A stretch of DNA of 49,156 nucleotides from Gemmatimonadota bacterium (GTDB lineage Bacteria > Gemmatimonadota > Gemmatimonadetes > Gemmatimonadales > GWC2-71-9), in NCBI GenBank assembly GCA_003220795.1, contig QHTK01000064.1, positions 1 through 49,156 on the forward strand. Direction: 5' to 3'. The position numbers and the translations under genes are program-made. Within the stretch, counting starts at the first letter, position 1. Every line of letters begins with the position of its first letter. The notes below the pieces were generated by a model, which worked only from the letters and a program-made list of their open reading frames with translations, had not been told where the DNA came from and did no database searches. Below are positions 23,672 through 31,743 of this stretch, one piece after another.

Positions 23672-24886
23672 ATGTCCCCGCACCGCCGCGCCCTGTTGTT
23701 CTTTGCCCTCGTCACGGCCTGCGAGCGGCCGTCGCCCACCGGACCGGCATCCGGGGGCGACCAGACCGCGCCCGAAACCAACCCGGCGTTCGACGTTGCG
23801 ACCAGCGAGCCGGGCAGTCCCCTGCCGTTCCTGACCCTCGCCCAGCGCGCTCTGTTCGAGCGGGGTCGCGGCGTGTTTCAGACCGAGTTCACCCCGGCGA
23901 CGGGGCTCGGCCCCCTGTTCAATAACAACGCGTGCAGCCAGTGCCACGAGGATCCCGTCACGGGCGGCGTGGGCGAAGAAGTGGAGACACATCAGGCGGC
24001 GTTCCACGGCGGCGTGTGCGACGACTTGAGCGCGATCGGGGGGCCGGTCATCCAAGACAGCGTCACGCCGGCTCTGCACGATGCGCTCGGCATCGACAAG
24101 GAGCCGTCGCTCCCTGAGGCCACCGGAACGGCGCATCGCACGACGCCGAGCCTGTTGGGGTTCGGGCTATTGGAGGCCGTCCCGGATGCAGAAATCCTGG
24201 CGCTCGCCGACCCGTCCGACCGGAACGGCGACGGCATCTCCGGGCGTCCCAACCGCACGGCAGACGGGCGGCTCGGCCGGTTTGGTCGCAAGGCGCAGTT
24301 CGCGACGCTGGCCGAGTTCAACGCCGGGGCATTTGTGAACGAGATGGGAATCACTAGTCCGGCCGAGCCACACGAGCAGCTGGTCCGCGGTGAGGCGTTT
24401 CCCCCGGGGGTCGACCCGACTCCCGACCCGGAGCTGACACAGGAGGCGCTCGACGCTACCGACGCGTTCGTGCGCCTGCTCGCGCCGCCGCGGCCCCTAC
24501 CACGCACGCTGGTGGAGCAGCGGGGAGGCCTGATCTTCCTGCGGATCGGATGCGCTTCGTGCCACTTCCCGGCGCTCGTGACCGGTCCCAACCGCGTGGC
24601 GGCGTTGAGTCTCAAGATCGTGCGGCCGTACACCGATCTGTTGCTGCACGACATGGGCCCCGACCTGGCGGACATCTGCCTCGGCCGGGCCGAACCCGCG
24701 GAGTTCCGCACCGAGCCCCTCATGGGGCTGCGGTTCAAGACGGCGTTCCTGCACGACGGCCGCGCGGGGTCGATCGAGCAGGCGATCCTGGCGCACGGCG
24801 GCGAAGCGGCGCGGGCCCGCGGCCGGTTCCTGAGGTTGTCGGCCGGCGAGCGGTACGCGCTCCTCCAGTTCCTGGGCGGGCTCTAG
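23672..24886 (+). CDS. DUF1111 di-haem oxidoreductase lipoprotein
   Basis: GGGAGG lies upstream of ATG 23672. The 404-residue protein starts with a lipoprotein signal (lipobox LVTAC, Cys about 16). It carries two haem c sites, CSQCH at 88-92 and CASCH at 294-298. The text between them (RTTPSLLGFGLLEAVPDAEI, RLGRFGRKAQFATLAEFN) and the end (LMGLRFKTAFLHDGRAGSIE, AILAHGGEA) fit the DUF1111 'putative di-haem peroxidase' family. These proteins are related to MauG/CcpA but their substrates are unknown. This is the second di-haem lipoprotein in the window, separate from the one at 3782. It stands alone on the plus strand ahead of an ABC exporter gene. Confidence 0.92.
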   Translation: MSPHRRALLFFALVTACERPSPTGPASGGDQTAPETNPAFDVATSEPGSPLPFLTLAQRALFERGRGVFQTEFTPATGLGPLFNNNACSQCHEDPVTGGVGEEVETHQAAFHGGVCDDLSAIGGPVIQDSVTPALHDALGIDKEPSLPEATGTAHRTTPSLLGFGLLEAVPDAEILALADPSDRNGDGISGRPNRTADGRLGRFGRKAQFATLAEFNAGAFVNEMGITSPAEPHEQLVRGEAFPPGVDPTPDPELTQEALDATDAFVRLLAPPRPLPRTLVEQRGGLIFLRIGCASCHFPALVTGPNRVAALSLKIVRPYTDLLLHDMGPDLADICLGRAEPAEFRTEPLMGLRFKTAFLHDGRAGSIEQAILAHGGEAARARGRFLRLSAGERYALLQFLGGL

Positions 24887-24922
24887 CCGCCACTGACGGC
24901 AGCGTGGGGGCGGGGGCGAGTT

Positions 24923-24928
24923 TAGATT
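24923..24928 (+). promoter_or_regulatory. Candidate -10 box of the ABC exporter gene (leaderless)
   Basis: TAGATT lies nine bases before ATG 24938 and there is no ribosome site between them, so transcription would start at or a base or two before the ATG. Confidence 0.5.
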
Positions 24929-24937
24929 CCCACGCCT

Positions 24938-26794
24938 ATGGCCGACGACGCGAGCCGCCCGAAAAAGGCCGCCATCACGCCAGGCGCCTGGCAGGAGGCC
25001 CGGGCGCTGATCTACGCGCACCGCAAACGCCTGTCGCTGGGCTTCGTGCTGCTGCTGGTGAACCGAGTGGCCGGGTTCGTGCTGCCGGCGTCGCCCAAGT
25101 GGGTCATCGATCGCGTGATCGGCCAGCACCGCCCGGAGTTGCTGCTGCCACTCGCGCTCGCAACGGGCGTGGCGACGCTGGTGCAGGCCGTCACCGGATT
25201 TGGCCTGTCGCAGATCCTCGGCGTTGCGGCGCAGCGGGCCATCACGGACATGCGGCGCACCGTGCAGGCGTACGTGCTGCGGCTGCCGGTGAGCTACTTC
25301 GATTCGACCAAGAGCGGCATCCTCATTTCGCGGATCATGTCCGACGCCGAGGGCATCCGCAATCTCGTCGGAACGGGACTGGTACAACTGGTCGGGGGTG
25401 TGCTCACGGGCGCGGTCGCGCTGGTGGTGCTGTTCGTGCTTAACTGGCGGCTCACCGCGATCGCGATCCTGATTCTGGCCTGCTTCGGCGCCGGGATGGC
25501 GCTCGCCTTCACCAGGCTGCGGCCGCTGTTCCGGGAGCGCGGCAAGATCAACGCGGAGGTGACGGGGCGCCTCGCCGAGACCCTGGGAGGGATCCGGATC
25601 GTCAAGGCATACCACGCCGAGCGGAGCGAGCGGCTGGTGTTCACGCGCGGCGCCAACACGCTGTTTCGCAACATCGCCGCAACCATGACCGGCATCTCCG
25701 GCCTGGGCTCATTCGCCACGATCATCGTCGGTGCAATCGGAATCCTGATGATTCTCGAGGGCGGGCGTTCGGTGCTCGCCGGCGCGATGACACTGGGCGA
25801 TCTGTTCATGTACGGCATCTTCGTGGGGCTCGTCGCGATGCCGCTCATTAACATCGCCTCTATCGGCACGCAGATCACCGAGGCGTTCGCCGGGCTCGAC
25901 CGTATCCGGGAGATCCGCAAGCTCGTGACCGAGGACTCGGAAGATGGCGTGCGCGCCCCGGTGGGTGACGTGCGCGGCGACGTCGTGTTCGAGGACGTGA
26001 GCTTCGCCTACGTGCCGGGAAAGGACGTGCTGAAGCGGGTGTCGTTCCATGCGTCGCCGGGCTCCACGACAGCGCTGGTCGGATCGTCCGGGGCGGGGAA
26101 GAGCACGCTGATCGGTCTCGTGCTGGCGTTCAGCCGCCCGCACGCCGGCCAGATCGTGGTGGACGGGCGCGACCTGGCGACCGTGCGGCTGGCCGAGTAC
26201 CGTCGCCAACTCGGCGTGGTGCTGCAGGACAATTTCCTGTTCGACGGCACGATCGCCGATAACATCGCGTTCGCCCGGCCCCACGCGACGCGGCAGGAAA
26301 TCGAAGCCGCTGCGCGCATCGCGCATTGCGACGAGTTCGTGCGCCGGTTCGACCAGGGCTACGACACGGTCGTGGGCGAGCGGGGGGTGAAGCTGTCCGG
26401 CGGCGAGCGCCAGCGGGTCTCGATCGCCCGGGCGATCCTCGCCGATCCCCGGATCCTGATCCTCGACGAGGCGACGTCGAGCCTCGACTCAGAGAGTGAG
26501 GCGGCCATCCAGGACGGCCTCCGCACCCTGCGGCGCGGCCGCACGACGTTCGTGATCGCCCATCGGCTCTCGACGATCCGCAGCGCCGACCAGATCCTCG
26601 TGATGGAAGGGGGCGAGATCGTGGAGCGCGGCACGCACGCCGAGCTGCTCGCCAAGCACGGGCGCTACCGTCAGTTGTACGACAAGCAGTACCGCTTCGA
26701 GCAGGACCTGTTCATCAACCCCGGTGAGGACTTCACCCCCGAGCCCGAGGCCCCGGTCCTGCCGAGCGCGGTGACGCCGCCCTCCCGCCTTTGA
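24938..26794 (+). CDS. ABC exporter, MsbA/type IV half-transporter (TMD-NBD fusion)
   Basis: This 618-residue half-transporter has six transmembrane helices in residues about 35-320 (LSLGFVLLLVNRVAGFVLPA onward). The nucleotide-binding domain has Walker A GSSGAGKS at 382-389, Q loop VVLQDNFLFDGTIADNIAF, signature LSGGERQRVSIARAIL, Walker B ILILDEATSSLD and H loop IAHRLSTI. All catalytic residues are intact, so it should work as a homodimer. Such proteins flip lipids or export drugs or peptides; the substrate is not clear. A TAGATT box nine bases before the ATG suggests a leaderless message. The 3' neighbour is a zinc-ribbon protein 57 bases away, which may share the transcript. Confidence 0.95.
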   Translation: MADDASRPKKAAITPGAWQEARALIYAHRKRLSLGFVLLLVNRVAGFVLPASPKWVIDRVIGQHRPELLLPLALATGVATLVQAVTGFGLSQILGVAAQRAITDMRRTVQAYVLRLPVSYFDSTKSGILISRIMSDAEGIRNLVGTGLVQLVGGVLTGAVALVVLFVLNWRLTAIAILILACFGAGMALAFTRLRPLFRERGKINAEVTGRLAETLGGIRIVKAYHAERSERLVFTRGANTLFRNIAATMTGISGLGSFATIIVGAIGILMILEGGRSVLAGAMTLGDLFMYGIFVGLVAMPLINIASIGTQITEAFAGLDRIREIRKLVTEDSEDGVRAPVGDVRGDVVFEDVSFAYVPGKDVLKRVSFHASPGSTTALVGSSGAGKSTLIGLVLAFSRPHAGQIVVDGRDLATVRLAEYRRQLGVVLQDNFLFDGTIADNIAFARPHATRQEIEAAARIAHCDEFVRRFDQGYDTVVGERGVKLSGGERQRVSIARAILADPRILILDEATSSLDSESEAAIQDGLRTLRRGRTTFVIAHRLSTIRSADQILVMEGGEIVERGTHAELLAKHGRYRQLYDKQYRFEQDLFINPGEDFTPEPEAPVLPSAVTPPSRL

Positions 26795-26851
26795 TGCGTT
26801 GGTGCCACACTCCCGGGATCCCGTCGCGACCGTTATTGTGGGGGTCAGGTT

Positions 26852-27229
26852 ATGACCAAGAGCGCGCAGATGTCCGAATTGCAATGGGCTCGCCTGGCTG
26901 AGGACGCGAACTACGGCGTGCGCCGTGGGGCGTGGTATCGCGTGGCCGAGCTGACATCGAGCGACGCCGTGGTCGACGTGAACCGCAAGCAAGTCGCGCT
27001 GCCGCGGGGCTCCGTGAAGCTGCGGACTGCGCCACCCAAAGCGTGGAGCATCGTGCCCCGACCGCGCGACGCCAGGCGGCTGCCGGAGACCTGGGCCGAG
27101 AAGTACGCGGTGTGTCCCAGCTGCCGCAACCGGGCCGCGCTCGCCGGAAACCCGCAAGTGCTGCGCTGCGCGCGCTGCAACGGCATTTTCCGGGTCGCCT
27201 GGGAAGAGTGGTTCCTCGCCGCGACCTGA
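26852..27229 (+). CDS. Zinc-ribbon protein of unknown function, copy 2
   Basis: This 125-residue protein is a gapless paralogue of the one at 8749-9135. It shares the blocks WARL...N.G.RRG.WYRV and WSIVPRPRDAR, a conserved TW, and the zinc ribbon CPSC (88-91) with CARC (106-109), followed by G.F..AW.E..LA. The N-terminus is charged and cytosolic. A start at ATG 26870 (MSELQWARL) would remove six residues that are not conserved. It follows the ABC exporter by 57 bases on the same strand and faces the radical SAM gene. Two such copies 18 kb apart suggest a lineage-specific family with a housekeeping or regulatory role, but no function can be assigned. Confidence 0.85.
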   Translation: MTKSAQMSELQWARLAEDANYGVRRGAWYRVAELTSSDAVVDVNRKQVALPRGSVKLRTAPPKAWSIVPRPRDARRLPETWAEKYAVCPSCRNRAALAGNPQVLRCARCNGIFRVAWEEWFLAAT

Positions 27230-27247
27230 GCGGCAGGGAGGGTCGGC

Positions 27248-28804
27248 TCAGCTGACGCTGACGGGCTCGAGCGGCTGGGGCTCTTCCGACTTGAGATAGG
27301 CGTGGTGGTCGTGGTACAGCGCTCCCTCCGGAAGCCACTGCCACAGCGGGCCCAAGTCCTGCCGGACGCGCTCCACGTAGAACTCCGGGATCTCCGTCGT
27401 TTCCTGGTCGAAATACCGCCGCAGGTGCTGATCGGTGTCGAGCCGCTGCCGCAGCTCCGTGTGGTAGCGGATCCGTCCGAACCCCTCCGACGACACGGCG
27501 CGTACCACGTTCATCCAGCGCGGAATGGCGGCGCGCGTCGCGCGGAAGCGCCGCACGATGGCGCGGCCGGAGAACGTGTACCGGGTGAGCCCGATGACGT
27601 GGTCGTAGAAGTCCCGCCACTCGTAGTTCTTCGGCTTGACGTTCATCGCGTGGTTGTTGTCCAGGAAATGGAACGGGAACGGCAGCACGCGACCGGTGCG
27701 CTGGTATTCCAGATTGAGCGGCGCCGCCCGTCCGAAGGCCGATAACAGCGAATAGCCGGGGAACGCGCCCGGCGTCCGATCGACGAACCGCTTGGTCAGC
27801 TCGAACGGCTCGGGGCCCTGGTCCGAGTCCAGGCCGAGGACAAAGTTGGTCTGCACGTAGGGGATGTGCCGCAGAATCATGTTGACGTGATCGGAGACCT
27901 GCTCGACCTTGGCGAGACCTTCAACCTTCCCGGTCTTCGATTTGTTGCCGAGCGAGTACCACGACTCGATGCCCGGCAAGATGGCCTTGAAGCCGTTACG
28001 TCGCAGCCGCTGGACATGTGGCTCGGAGAGGAGGGAGAGGCTGCTCTCCGCCACGAAATCGATCGAACCCGGGGGAGCCGCCGCTTCGATGGCATCCAGC
28101 ACCTCATCGAACCGGACCCCAAAGTTGGGGTCGTGCCAGCCGACGCGCGGCCGGCGCAGCTGCTGTCTCAGGAACTTGAGGTCGTCCTGCAGCACCTGCA
28201 TGTCGAGCGGCTGATACGGCACCACCGAGTCGATGCAGAAGCTGCAGGTGTACGGGCAGCCGAGGCTGCCGAGCATCGGCACGATCTTGAAGAACGGCGC
28301 TTTGCGCAGCGTCGGCTCGATGAACTTCCAGCGCTCGCGCACCCCGGGGAGTGCCACCGGCTGGCGCGGCGCCGCGCGGTGCACGCCGAGTGGCCGGTGC
28401 CGGGCGCAATCTTGGAGGACGTCTCGGATGACCGTCCGGTCCGTGAACCCGAGCACGTAATCGAAATAGCGGCGGGCGTCTTCGGGGTAGCAGCGCGCGT
28501 GCGGGCCGCCCAGCACGGTGATCGCCCCGCGCGAGCGGAACAGATTGCTGAGCGCGTAGGCGAGCAATCCCGCTTCGGTGAACGCACCGATGAAGACGAG
28601 GTCGACGTCGGCGGGGAGCTCGGCGACGAGGTCCTCGAAGCCGGTGTAGCAGACGAAGGTGACCTGGTGGCCTTCGGCCTCGCACCACACGCCGACGACC
28701 TGAGGCATGATGCTCGCCAGATTGGCGTGCATCACCCGCGCGTACAGCGCGCGCGTCGGCCCTTTGGTTACGAGGTCGACGATGCCGATGCGCAGCTTAC
28801 GCAC
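27248..28804 (-). CDS. B12-binding-domain radical SAM protein
   Basis: I choose GTG 28804, which gives VRKLRIGIVDLVTKGPTRAL, the normal beginning of a cobalamin-binding domain; the ATG at 28870 adds 22 residues that look non-coding. Residues about 1-135 form a B12-binding-like Rossmann domain (VDLVFIGAFTEAG, ITVLGGPHARCYPEDARRY) without the classical DxHxxG motif. Residues about 175-400 are a radical SAM barrel with the cluster motif CPYTCSFC (Cys 183, 187, 190). A C-terminal extension of about 150 residues follows. It probably performs a radical methylation or rearrangement on an unknown substrate. It is downstream of the LuxR regulator gene on the same strand with a 150-base gap. Confidence 0.88.
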   Translation of the reverse strand: MRKLRIGIVDLVTKGPTRALYARVMHANLASIMPQVVGVWCEAEGHQVTFVCYTGFEDLVAELPADVDLVFIGAFTEAGLLAYALSNLFRSRGAITVLGGPHARCYPEDARRYFDYVLGFTDRTVIRDVLQDCARHRPLGVHRAAPRQPVALPGVRERWKFIEPTLRKAPFFKIVPMLGSLGCPYTCSFCIDSVVPYQPLDMQVLQDDLKFLRQQLRRPRVGWHDPNFGVRFDEVLDAIEAAAPPGSIDFVAESSLSLLSEPHVQRLRRNGFKAILPGIESWYSLGNKSKTGKVEGLAKVEQVSDHVNMILRHIPYVQTNFVLGLDSDQGPEPFELTKRFVDRTPGAFPGYSLLSAFGRAAPLNLEYQRTGRVLPFPFHFLDNNHAMNVKPKNYEWRDFYDHVIGLTRYTFSGRAIVRRFRATRAAIPRWMNVVRAVSSEGFGRIRYHTELRQRLDTDQHLRRYFDQETTEIPEFYVERVRQDLGPLWQWLPEGALYHDHHAYLKSEEPQPLEPVSVS

Positions 28805-28859
28805 ACACCTGACGGTTGCGGATGATGCACCATCTCCTGGGCGCGGGACGAAATGCTGC

Positions 28860-28876
28860 GGTGCATCCAATGCACC
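28860..28876. repeat. Perfect palindrome GGTGCAT-CCA-ATGCACC, candidate operator
   Basis: The 7-bp arms are perfect, and a third copy of the same heptamer (ATGCACC) lies at 28825-28831. They sit in the 150-base gap upstream of the radical SAM gene, downstream of a TAGATT box on the minus strand near 28937. This may be the binding site of a dimeric regulator. Confidence 0.45.
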
Positions 28877-28955
28877 ACTCCCGGTCGCGGAAAGCCATAG
28901 ACCGGGCGGGTGAGGCGTGGGCGACGCATCAATCTAACGACCTAGCTCTCAGGCG

Positions 28956-29612
28956 CTAGTCGGCGCCTTCCGCGCGCGCGAAGGCGGCGATCTGCAAGCG
29001 GGTGTGCAGCGCCAATTTCTCGAGGATGTTGTGCACATGGCTCTTAACGGTGTGCGTCGCGATGTGCAACCGCTGCGCGATCTCCTTGTTGCTCAACCCC
29101 TCGCCGATCAGATCGATCACCTGCCGTTCGCGTTGCGTCAGGCGCAGGGCGGCGATCACGGCCTGGGTGCCGCGGCCGGCGGCCTGTCGAGCGATCTGCG
29201 AGAACAGCGAATCGGTCAAGGGCGGCGGCAGCACGTGGCTGCCGCCCGCGACGGCGCGGATCGTGTTCATGAAGTCCGCGGGCGTGGCGTCCTTCAGGAT
29301 GAAGCCCGAGACCCCGGCTTTCACTAGCTCGACGACGTCCTCGTGCACCGGGAAGAGATCCATCGCGATGACCCGCACGTCCGGTGCCATTCGCTTGAGC
29401 TCCCGGACCAGACGCACGCTGTCGTCATTCTTGAGACCTAGGTCCAGCAGCACGACCTGGGCCTTCGTGGCGTGCGAGTCCCGCAGCGCCGCCTCGCTGC
29501 TCGCCGCGGCGCCGACGAGCGCGACGTCCGGCTGCGACGCGAGCAACTGGGCGATCGCGTCGCGCAGCAGGCGGTTGTCCTCGATCAACACGACCGAGAT
29601 TGGTGTGTGCAC
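28956..29612 (-). CDS. LuxR/NarL-type response regulator
   Basis: The start is a GTG at 29612. The 218-residue protein has a receiver domain with the acidic pair EDN (11-13), phospho-acceptor Asp57 in VVLLDLGLKND and Lys in GFILKDATP. A typical HTH_LuxR domain follows (LTQRERQVIDLIGEGLSNKE and IAQRLHIATHTVKSHVHNIL). At the end of strand 4 the usual Thr/Ser is replaced (VIAMDLFP), so signalling may be atypical. No histidine kinase gene is adjacent, so the regulator is an orphan here; the multi-PAS kinase at 20757 is a conceivable partner but is 6 kb away. It is upstream of the radical SAM gene on the same strand. Confidence 0.93.
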   Translation of the reverse strand: MHTPISVVLIEDNRLLRDAIAQLLASQPDVALVGAAASSEAALRDSHATKAQVVLLDLGLKNDDSVRLVRELKRMAPDVRVIAMDLFPVHEDVVELVKAGVSGFILKDATPADFMNTIRAVAGGSHVLPPPLTDSLFSQIARQAAGRGTQAVIAALRLTQRERQVIDLIGEGLSNKEIAQRLHIATHTVKSHVHNILEKLALHTRLQIAAFARAEGAD

Positions 29613-29885
29613 GGGTGGAGAGGAGTTCCCCTATTAGGATGGGACCGGAACCGCCGGCCCGCAAGCGCGCCCTAGGCCTGCCAGGCTGTCAGTAGCAATC
29701 CCTCGTACCAGCTGGTACCTTGCGCATACGTGCGGAATGGCACAGCTATGACCGCTCGGGTAGCACACAGACAGCGGCCACCCAGCCAACGCCTGGGTTG
29801 AGCGACAAGACGTGGGCCACGCGGGATTCGCCGATCGATCGGCGCATCTCGCGTTCTTTTTCCCGGGAAGTCGAGGGGGAAGCAC
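29613..29885. promoter_or_regulatory. Divergent intergenic region with two long palindromes
   Basis: This 273-base gap has no gene I can support. It holds two perfect palindromes, GTACCAGCTGGTAC at 29705-29718 and CGCCGATCGATCGGCG at 29829-29844. The second is followed by a T run (29857-29861). They could be operators for the response regulator gene or for the small gene to the right. CCTAATAG near 29629-29636 on the minus strand may be part of the regulator's promoter. Confidence 0.35.
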
Positions 29886-29927
29886 CTGACGAAACCACAG
29901 CCACGCCCGTCGGCCGAGCCCCGCTGG

Positions 29928-30200
29928 GTGTATGCGTATAAGCTCGAGCCGCTGCAGCCCGACGCGCGGTTCCATAAGATCAAGGCGCTGCTCGGCAAGG
30001 CGCATGTAGCCGCGCGGCGCGCCGCGCGGATGTGGGCGAGCCGCATCGTCGTGGAGACGCGCGTCAGCCATATCCTGATCGTGAGCGACAGCCCCAGCCG
30101 GCAGCGCGCCGTCAACCGCGCGCTCGAGAAAGAGCTGAAGCTCCTGGGGCTGCGCTTTGTGGTGAACGAACCGGTCCCGCTCCCGGCGGAGGGGCCGTAG
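29928..30200 (+). CDS. Conserved-looking small protein of unknown function
   Basis: From GTG 29928 the product has 90 residues: VYAYKLEPLQPDARFHKIKA, a basic helix AHVAARRAARMWASR, then strands IVVETRVSHILIVSDSPSRQ, a helix AVNRALEKELKLLG and FVVNEPVPLP. The alternation of helix and strand suggests a small alpha/beta fold with no signal peptide or membrane segment. An in-frame CTG at 29886 has a much better ribosome site (GAGGGGG, six-base spacer) and would add 14 residues beginning LTKPQPRPSAEPRWVY. That may be the real start despite the rare codon. It is transcribed toward the GH144 gene. I do not recognise a named family. Confidence 0.65.
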   Translation: MYAYKLEPLQPDARFHKIKALLGKAHVAARRAARMWASRIVVETRVSHILIVSDSPSRQRAVNRALEKELKLLGLRFVVNEPVPLPAEGP

Positions 30201-30215
30201 CGCGCCGGCGCTCGA

Positions 30216-31673
30216 TCAACGCGCCGGGGGCGTCGCGCCGAGCCAGCCCCCGCTGAACCCCGCCTGCTTGAGCCCCCGCACGATGTAGGGGTTGCGCCGC
30301 ATGATGCGCCACACCAGCTCGCTGCGATAGTTCTCGATCATCGCGAGGATCGGCCCCTGGTCGATCCCGAGATAGTCGACGTCGAACCAGCCGAACACGG
30401 GATCTACCTCACCCCGCTCCACGGGCACCTGGGGAGTGAACGTCGGGTTGAAGGCGTCGCGGAACCCGTACGTCGAAAAGAGATGTGATCCGTACGTCTC
30501 CCGCATCGTGATGAGCGACGGGATAGCGATCTGGGGTGCGAACGGCACCGCGCCGCCGGCGGCGGTGGGCGCGAGCGTGCCGTCGTCGTTCGTCTCGAGC
30601 GCCGACACGCCGCGCGCCCAGTAGGTGTGGAACTGGCGGGTGCGCCCGTGCAGAACGAGTGTCGTATTCGCCGGGCCGTCGGAGGCCGTGAGCCCCCAGA
30701 TCTGATTCCAATAGCCGTTCCACACGCCGGGGTTGGCAGCGGCGTAGGCGCGCTGTGCGTAGGCGGCGCGGCGCGAATTCTCGAAATAGTCGATGCCGCG
30801 GCCGCGCATGTAGGCATCCTGAATGCCGCGGAAGTCGATCCACACGTGCGAGTACTCGTGCCCGAACAGGGGCCCGAACTGCACGTAATCCTGCCCATGA
30901 AACGTGCCCCACTGATAGCCTCCCACCCACGCCGCCCAGGCGGTGGAGTCGACGGCGTGGGTGGGCGAGCCGAGCGCCAGGACGTAGAGGATCATCCCCT
31001 CGTTGTAGCCGATCCAATCGGCGGGGATGAAGCCGCCCTCCGGGTGCCACCCCATGCTGACGGCGGGGGGCCGGGCCCGCGCCCAGTTCCAGTCCACCCG
31101 GTAGTAGATCGAGTCGGCGAGCGCCCGGATGAGGGATTCGGTCGAGTCGGCGCCCTCGTAGTACGACCGACAAAACAGCACCCCTGCGAGCAGGAGCGAG
31201 GTGTCGATGGTCGACAGCTCCACGTTCTGAAAGCGCAGCCCCGTGCTCATGTCGAGGAAGTGGTAGAAGAAGCCGTGGTAGCCGGTCGCGCCCGAGATGC
31301 TCGAGTCCTGGGGTGCGGTCCAGAAGAAGCGCAGGGTCGTAAGGGTGCGGGCGGCGGCCTGAGCGCGCGTGATGTAGCCGCGCTCAACCCCGATCGGGTA
31401 CGCCGTGAGCGCGAAGCCGACCGCCGCGATGCTCGAGAACGACGGGCTCGGCGCGCGGTCGGGGGTGAGCCCGTTCTGGGGGTTGGTCAGGTCCCAGAAG
31501 TAATGAAAGGTGCGCTCTTCGAGCGTGTCGAGGAAGGCGGCGGCGCGGGCCGAGTCGGGTGGGGGAGGGCTAGCGGGGTGGTTCGAGAGGCACGCCACGA
31601 GGAGCGACGCCGCCAGAGAAGCAGCGAGCCTCGGGGAGTGCGTCCGTAGGCTCGCGGCAGTGCTGTGCGTCAT
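30216..31673 (-). CDS. Glycoamylase-family lipoprotein, probable GH144 endo-beta-1,2-glucanase
   Basis: Starting at ATG 31673 gives 485 residues and a lipoprotein signal with lipobox LVAC (Cys28). The body matches the Glycoamylase family (PF10091/COG5368): FLDTLEERTFHYFWDLTNPQ, STIDTSLLLAGVLFCR with Asp157, IGYNEGMILYVLALGSPTHA with Glu225, SHVWIDFRGIQDAY and the long end SELVWRIMRRNPYIVRGLKQ. Characterised members are GH144 enzymes that cut beta-1,2-glucan; the name 'glucoamylase' is historical. Asp157 and Glu225 are plausible catalytic acids, by family resemblance only. It lies downstream of a TonB-dependent receptor on the same strand and opposite a GH3 beta-glucosidase, which fits a glucan-uptake locus. 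It would act at the outer or inner membrane surface. Confidence 0.85.
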   Translation of the reverse strand: MTHSTAASLRTHSPRLAASLAASLLVACLSNHPASPPPPDSARAAAFLDTLEERTFHYFWDLTNPQNGLTPDRAPSPSFSSIAAVGFALTAYPIGVERGYITRAQAAARTLTTLRFFWTAPQDSSISGATGYHGFFYHFLDMSTGLRFQNVELSTIDTSLLLAGVLFCRSYYEGADSTESLIRALADSIYYRVDWNWARARPPAVSMGWHPEGGFIPADWIGYNEGMILYVLALGSPTHAVDSTAWAAWVGGYQWGTFHGQDYVQFGPLFGHEYSHVWIDFRGIQDAYMRGRGIDYFENSRRAAYAQRAYAAANPGVWNGYWNQIWGLTASDGPANTTLVLHGRTRQFHTYWARGVSALETNDDGTLAPTAAGGAVPFAPQIAIPSLITMRETYGSHLFSTYGFRDAFNPTFTPQVPVERGEVDPVFGWFDVDYLGIDQGPILAMIENYRSELVWRIMRRNPYIVRGLKQAGFSGGWLGATPPAR

Positions 31674-31698
31674 GTTGGACAATAACGCATGGTTGTAC

Positions 31699-31730
31699 GC
31701 GGGCCGCCGTGCTGATGCACGGCGGCCCGC
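31699..31730 (-). other. 14-bp perfect hairpin between receptor and glucanase genes
   Basis: GCGGGCCGCCGTGC and its exact complement enclose a four-base loop in the 70-base gap between the two genes. There is no T tract on either side, so it is more likely an RNA-stability or partial-termination element that sets different levels of receptor and enzyme than a full terminator. A TATTGT box five bases before the glucanase ATG may give a separate start. Confidence 0.7.
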
Positions 31731-31743
31731 AACGGGTGAATGA

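Noticed and set aside
30216..31673. True glucoamylase acting on starch
   Set aside because: The sequence belongs to the Glycoamylase (PF10091) family, whose characterised members act on beta-1,2-glucan; starch-type GH15 motifs are not present.
31699..31730. Intrinsic terminator between receptor and glucanase genes
   Set aside because: The hairpin is strong but no T run follows on either strand, so I list it only as a structural element.
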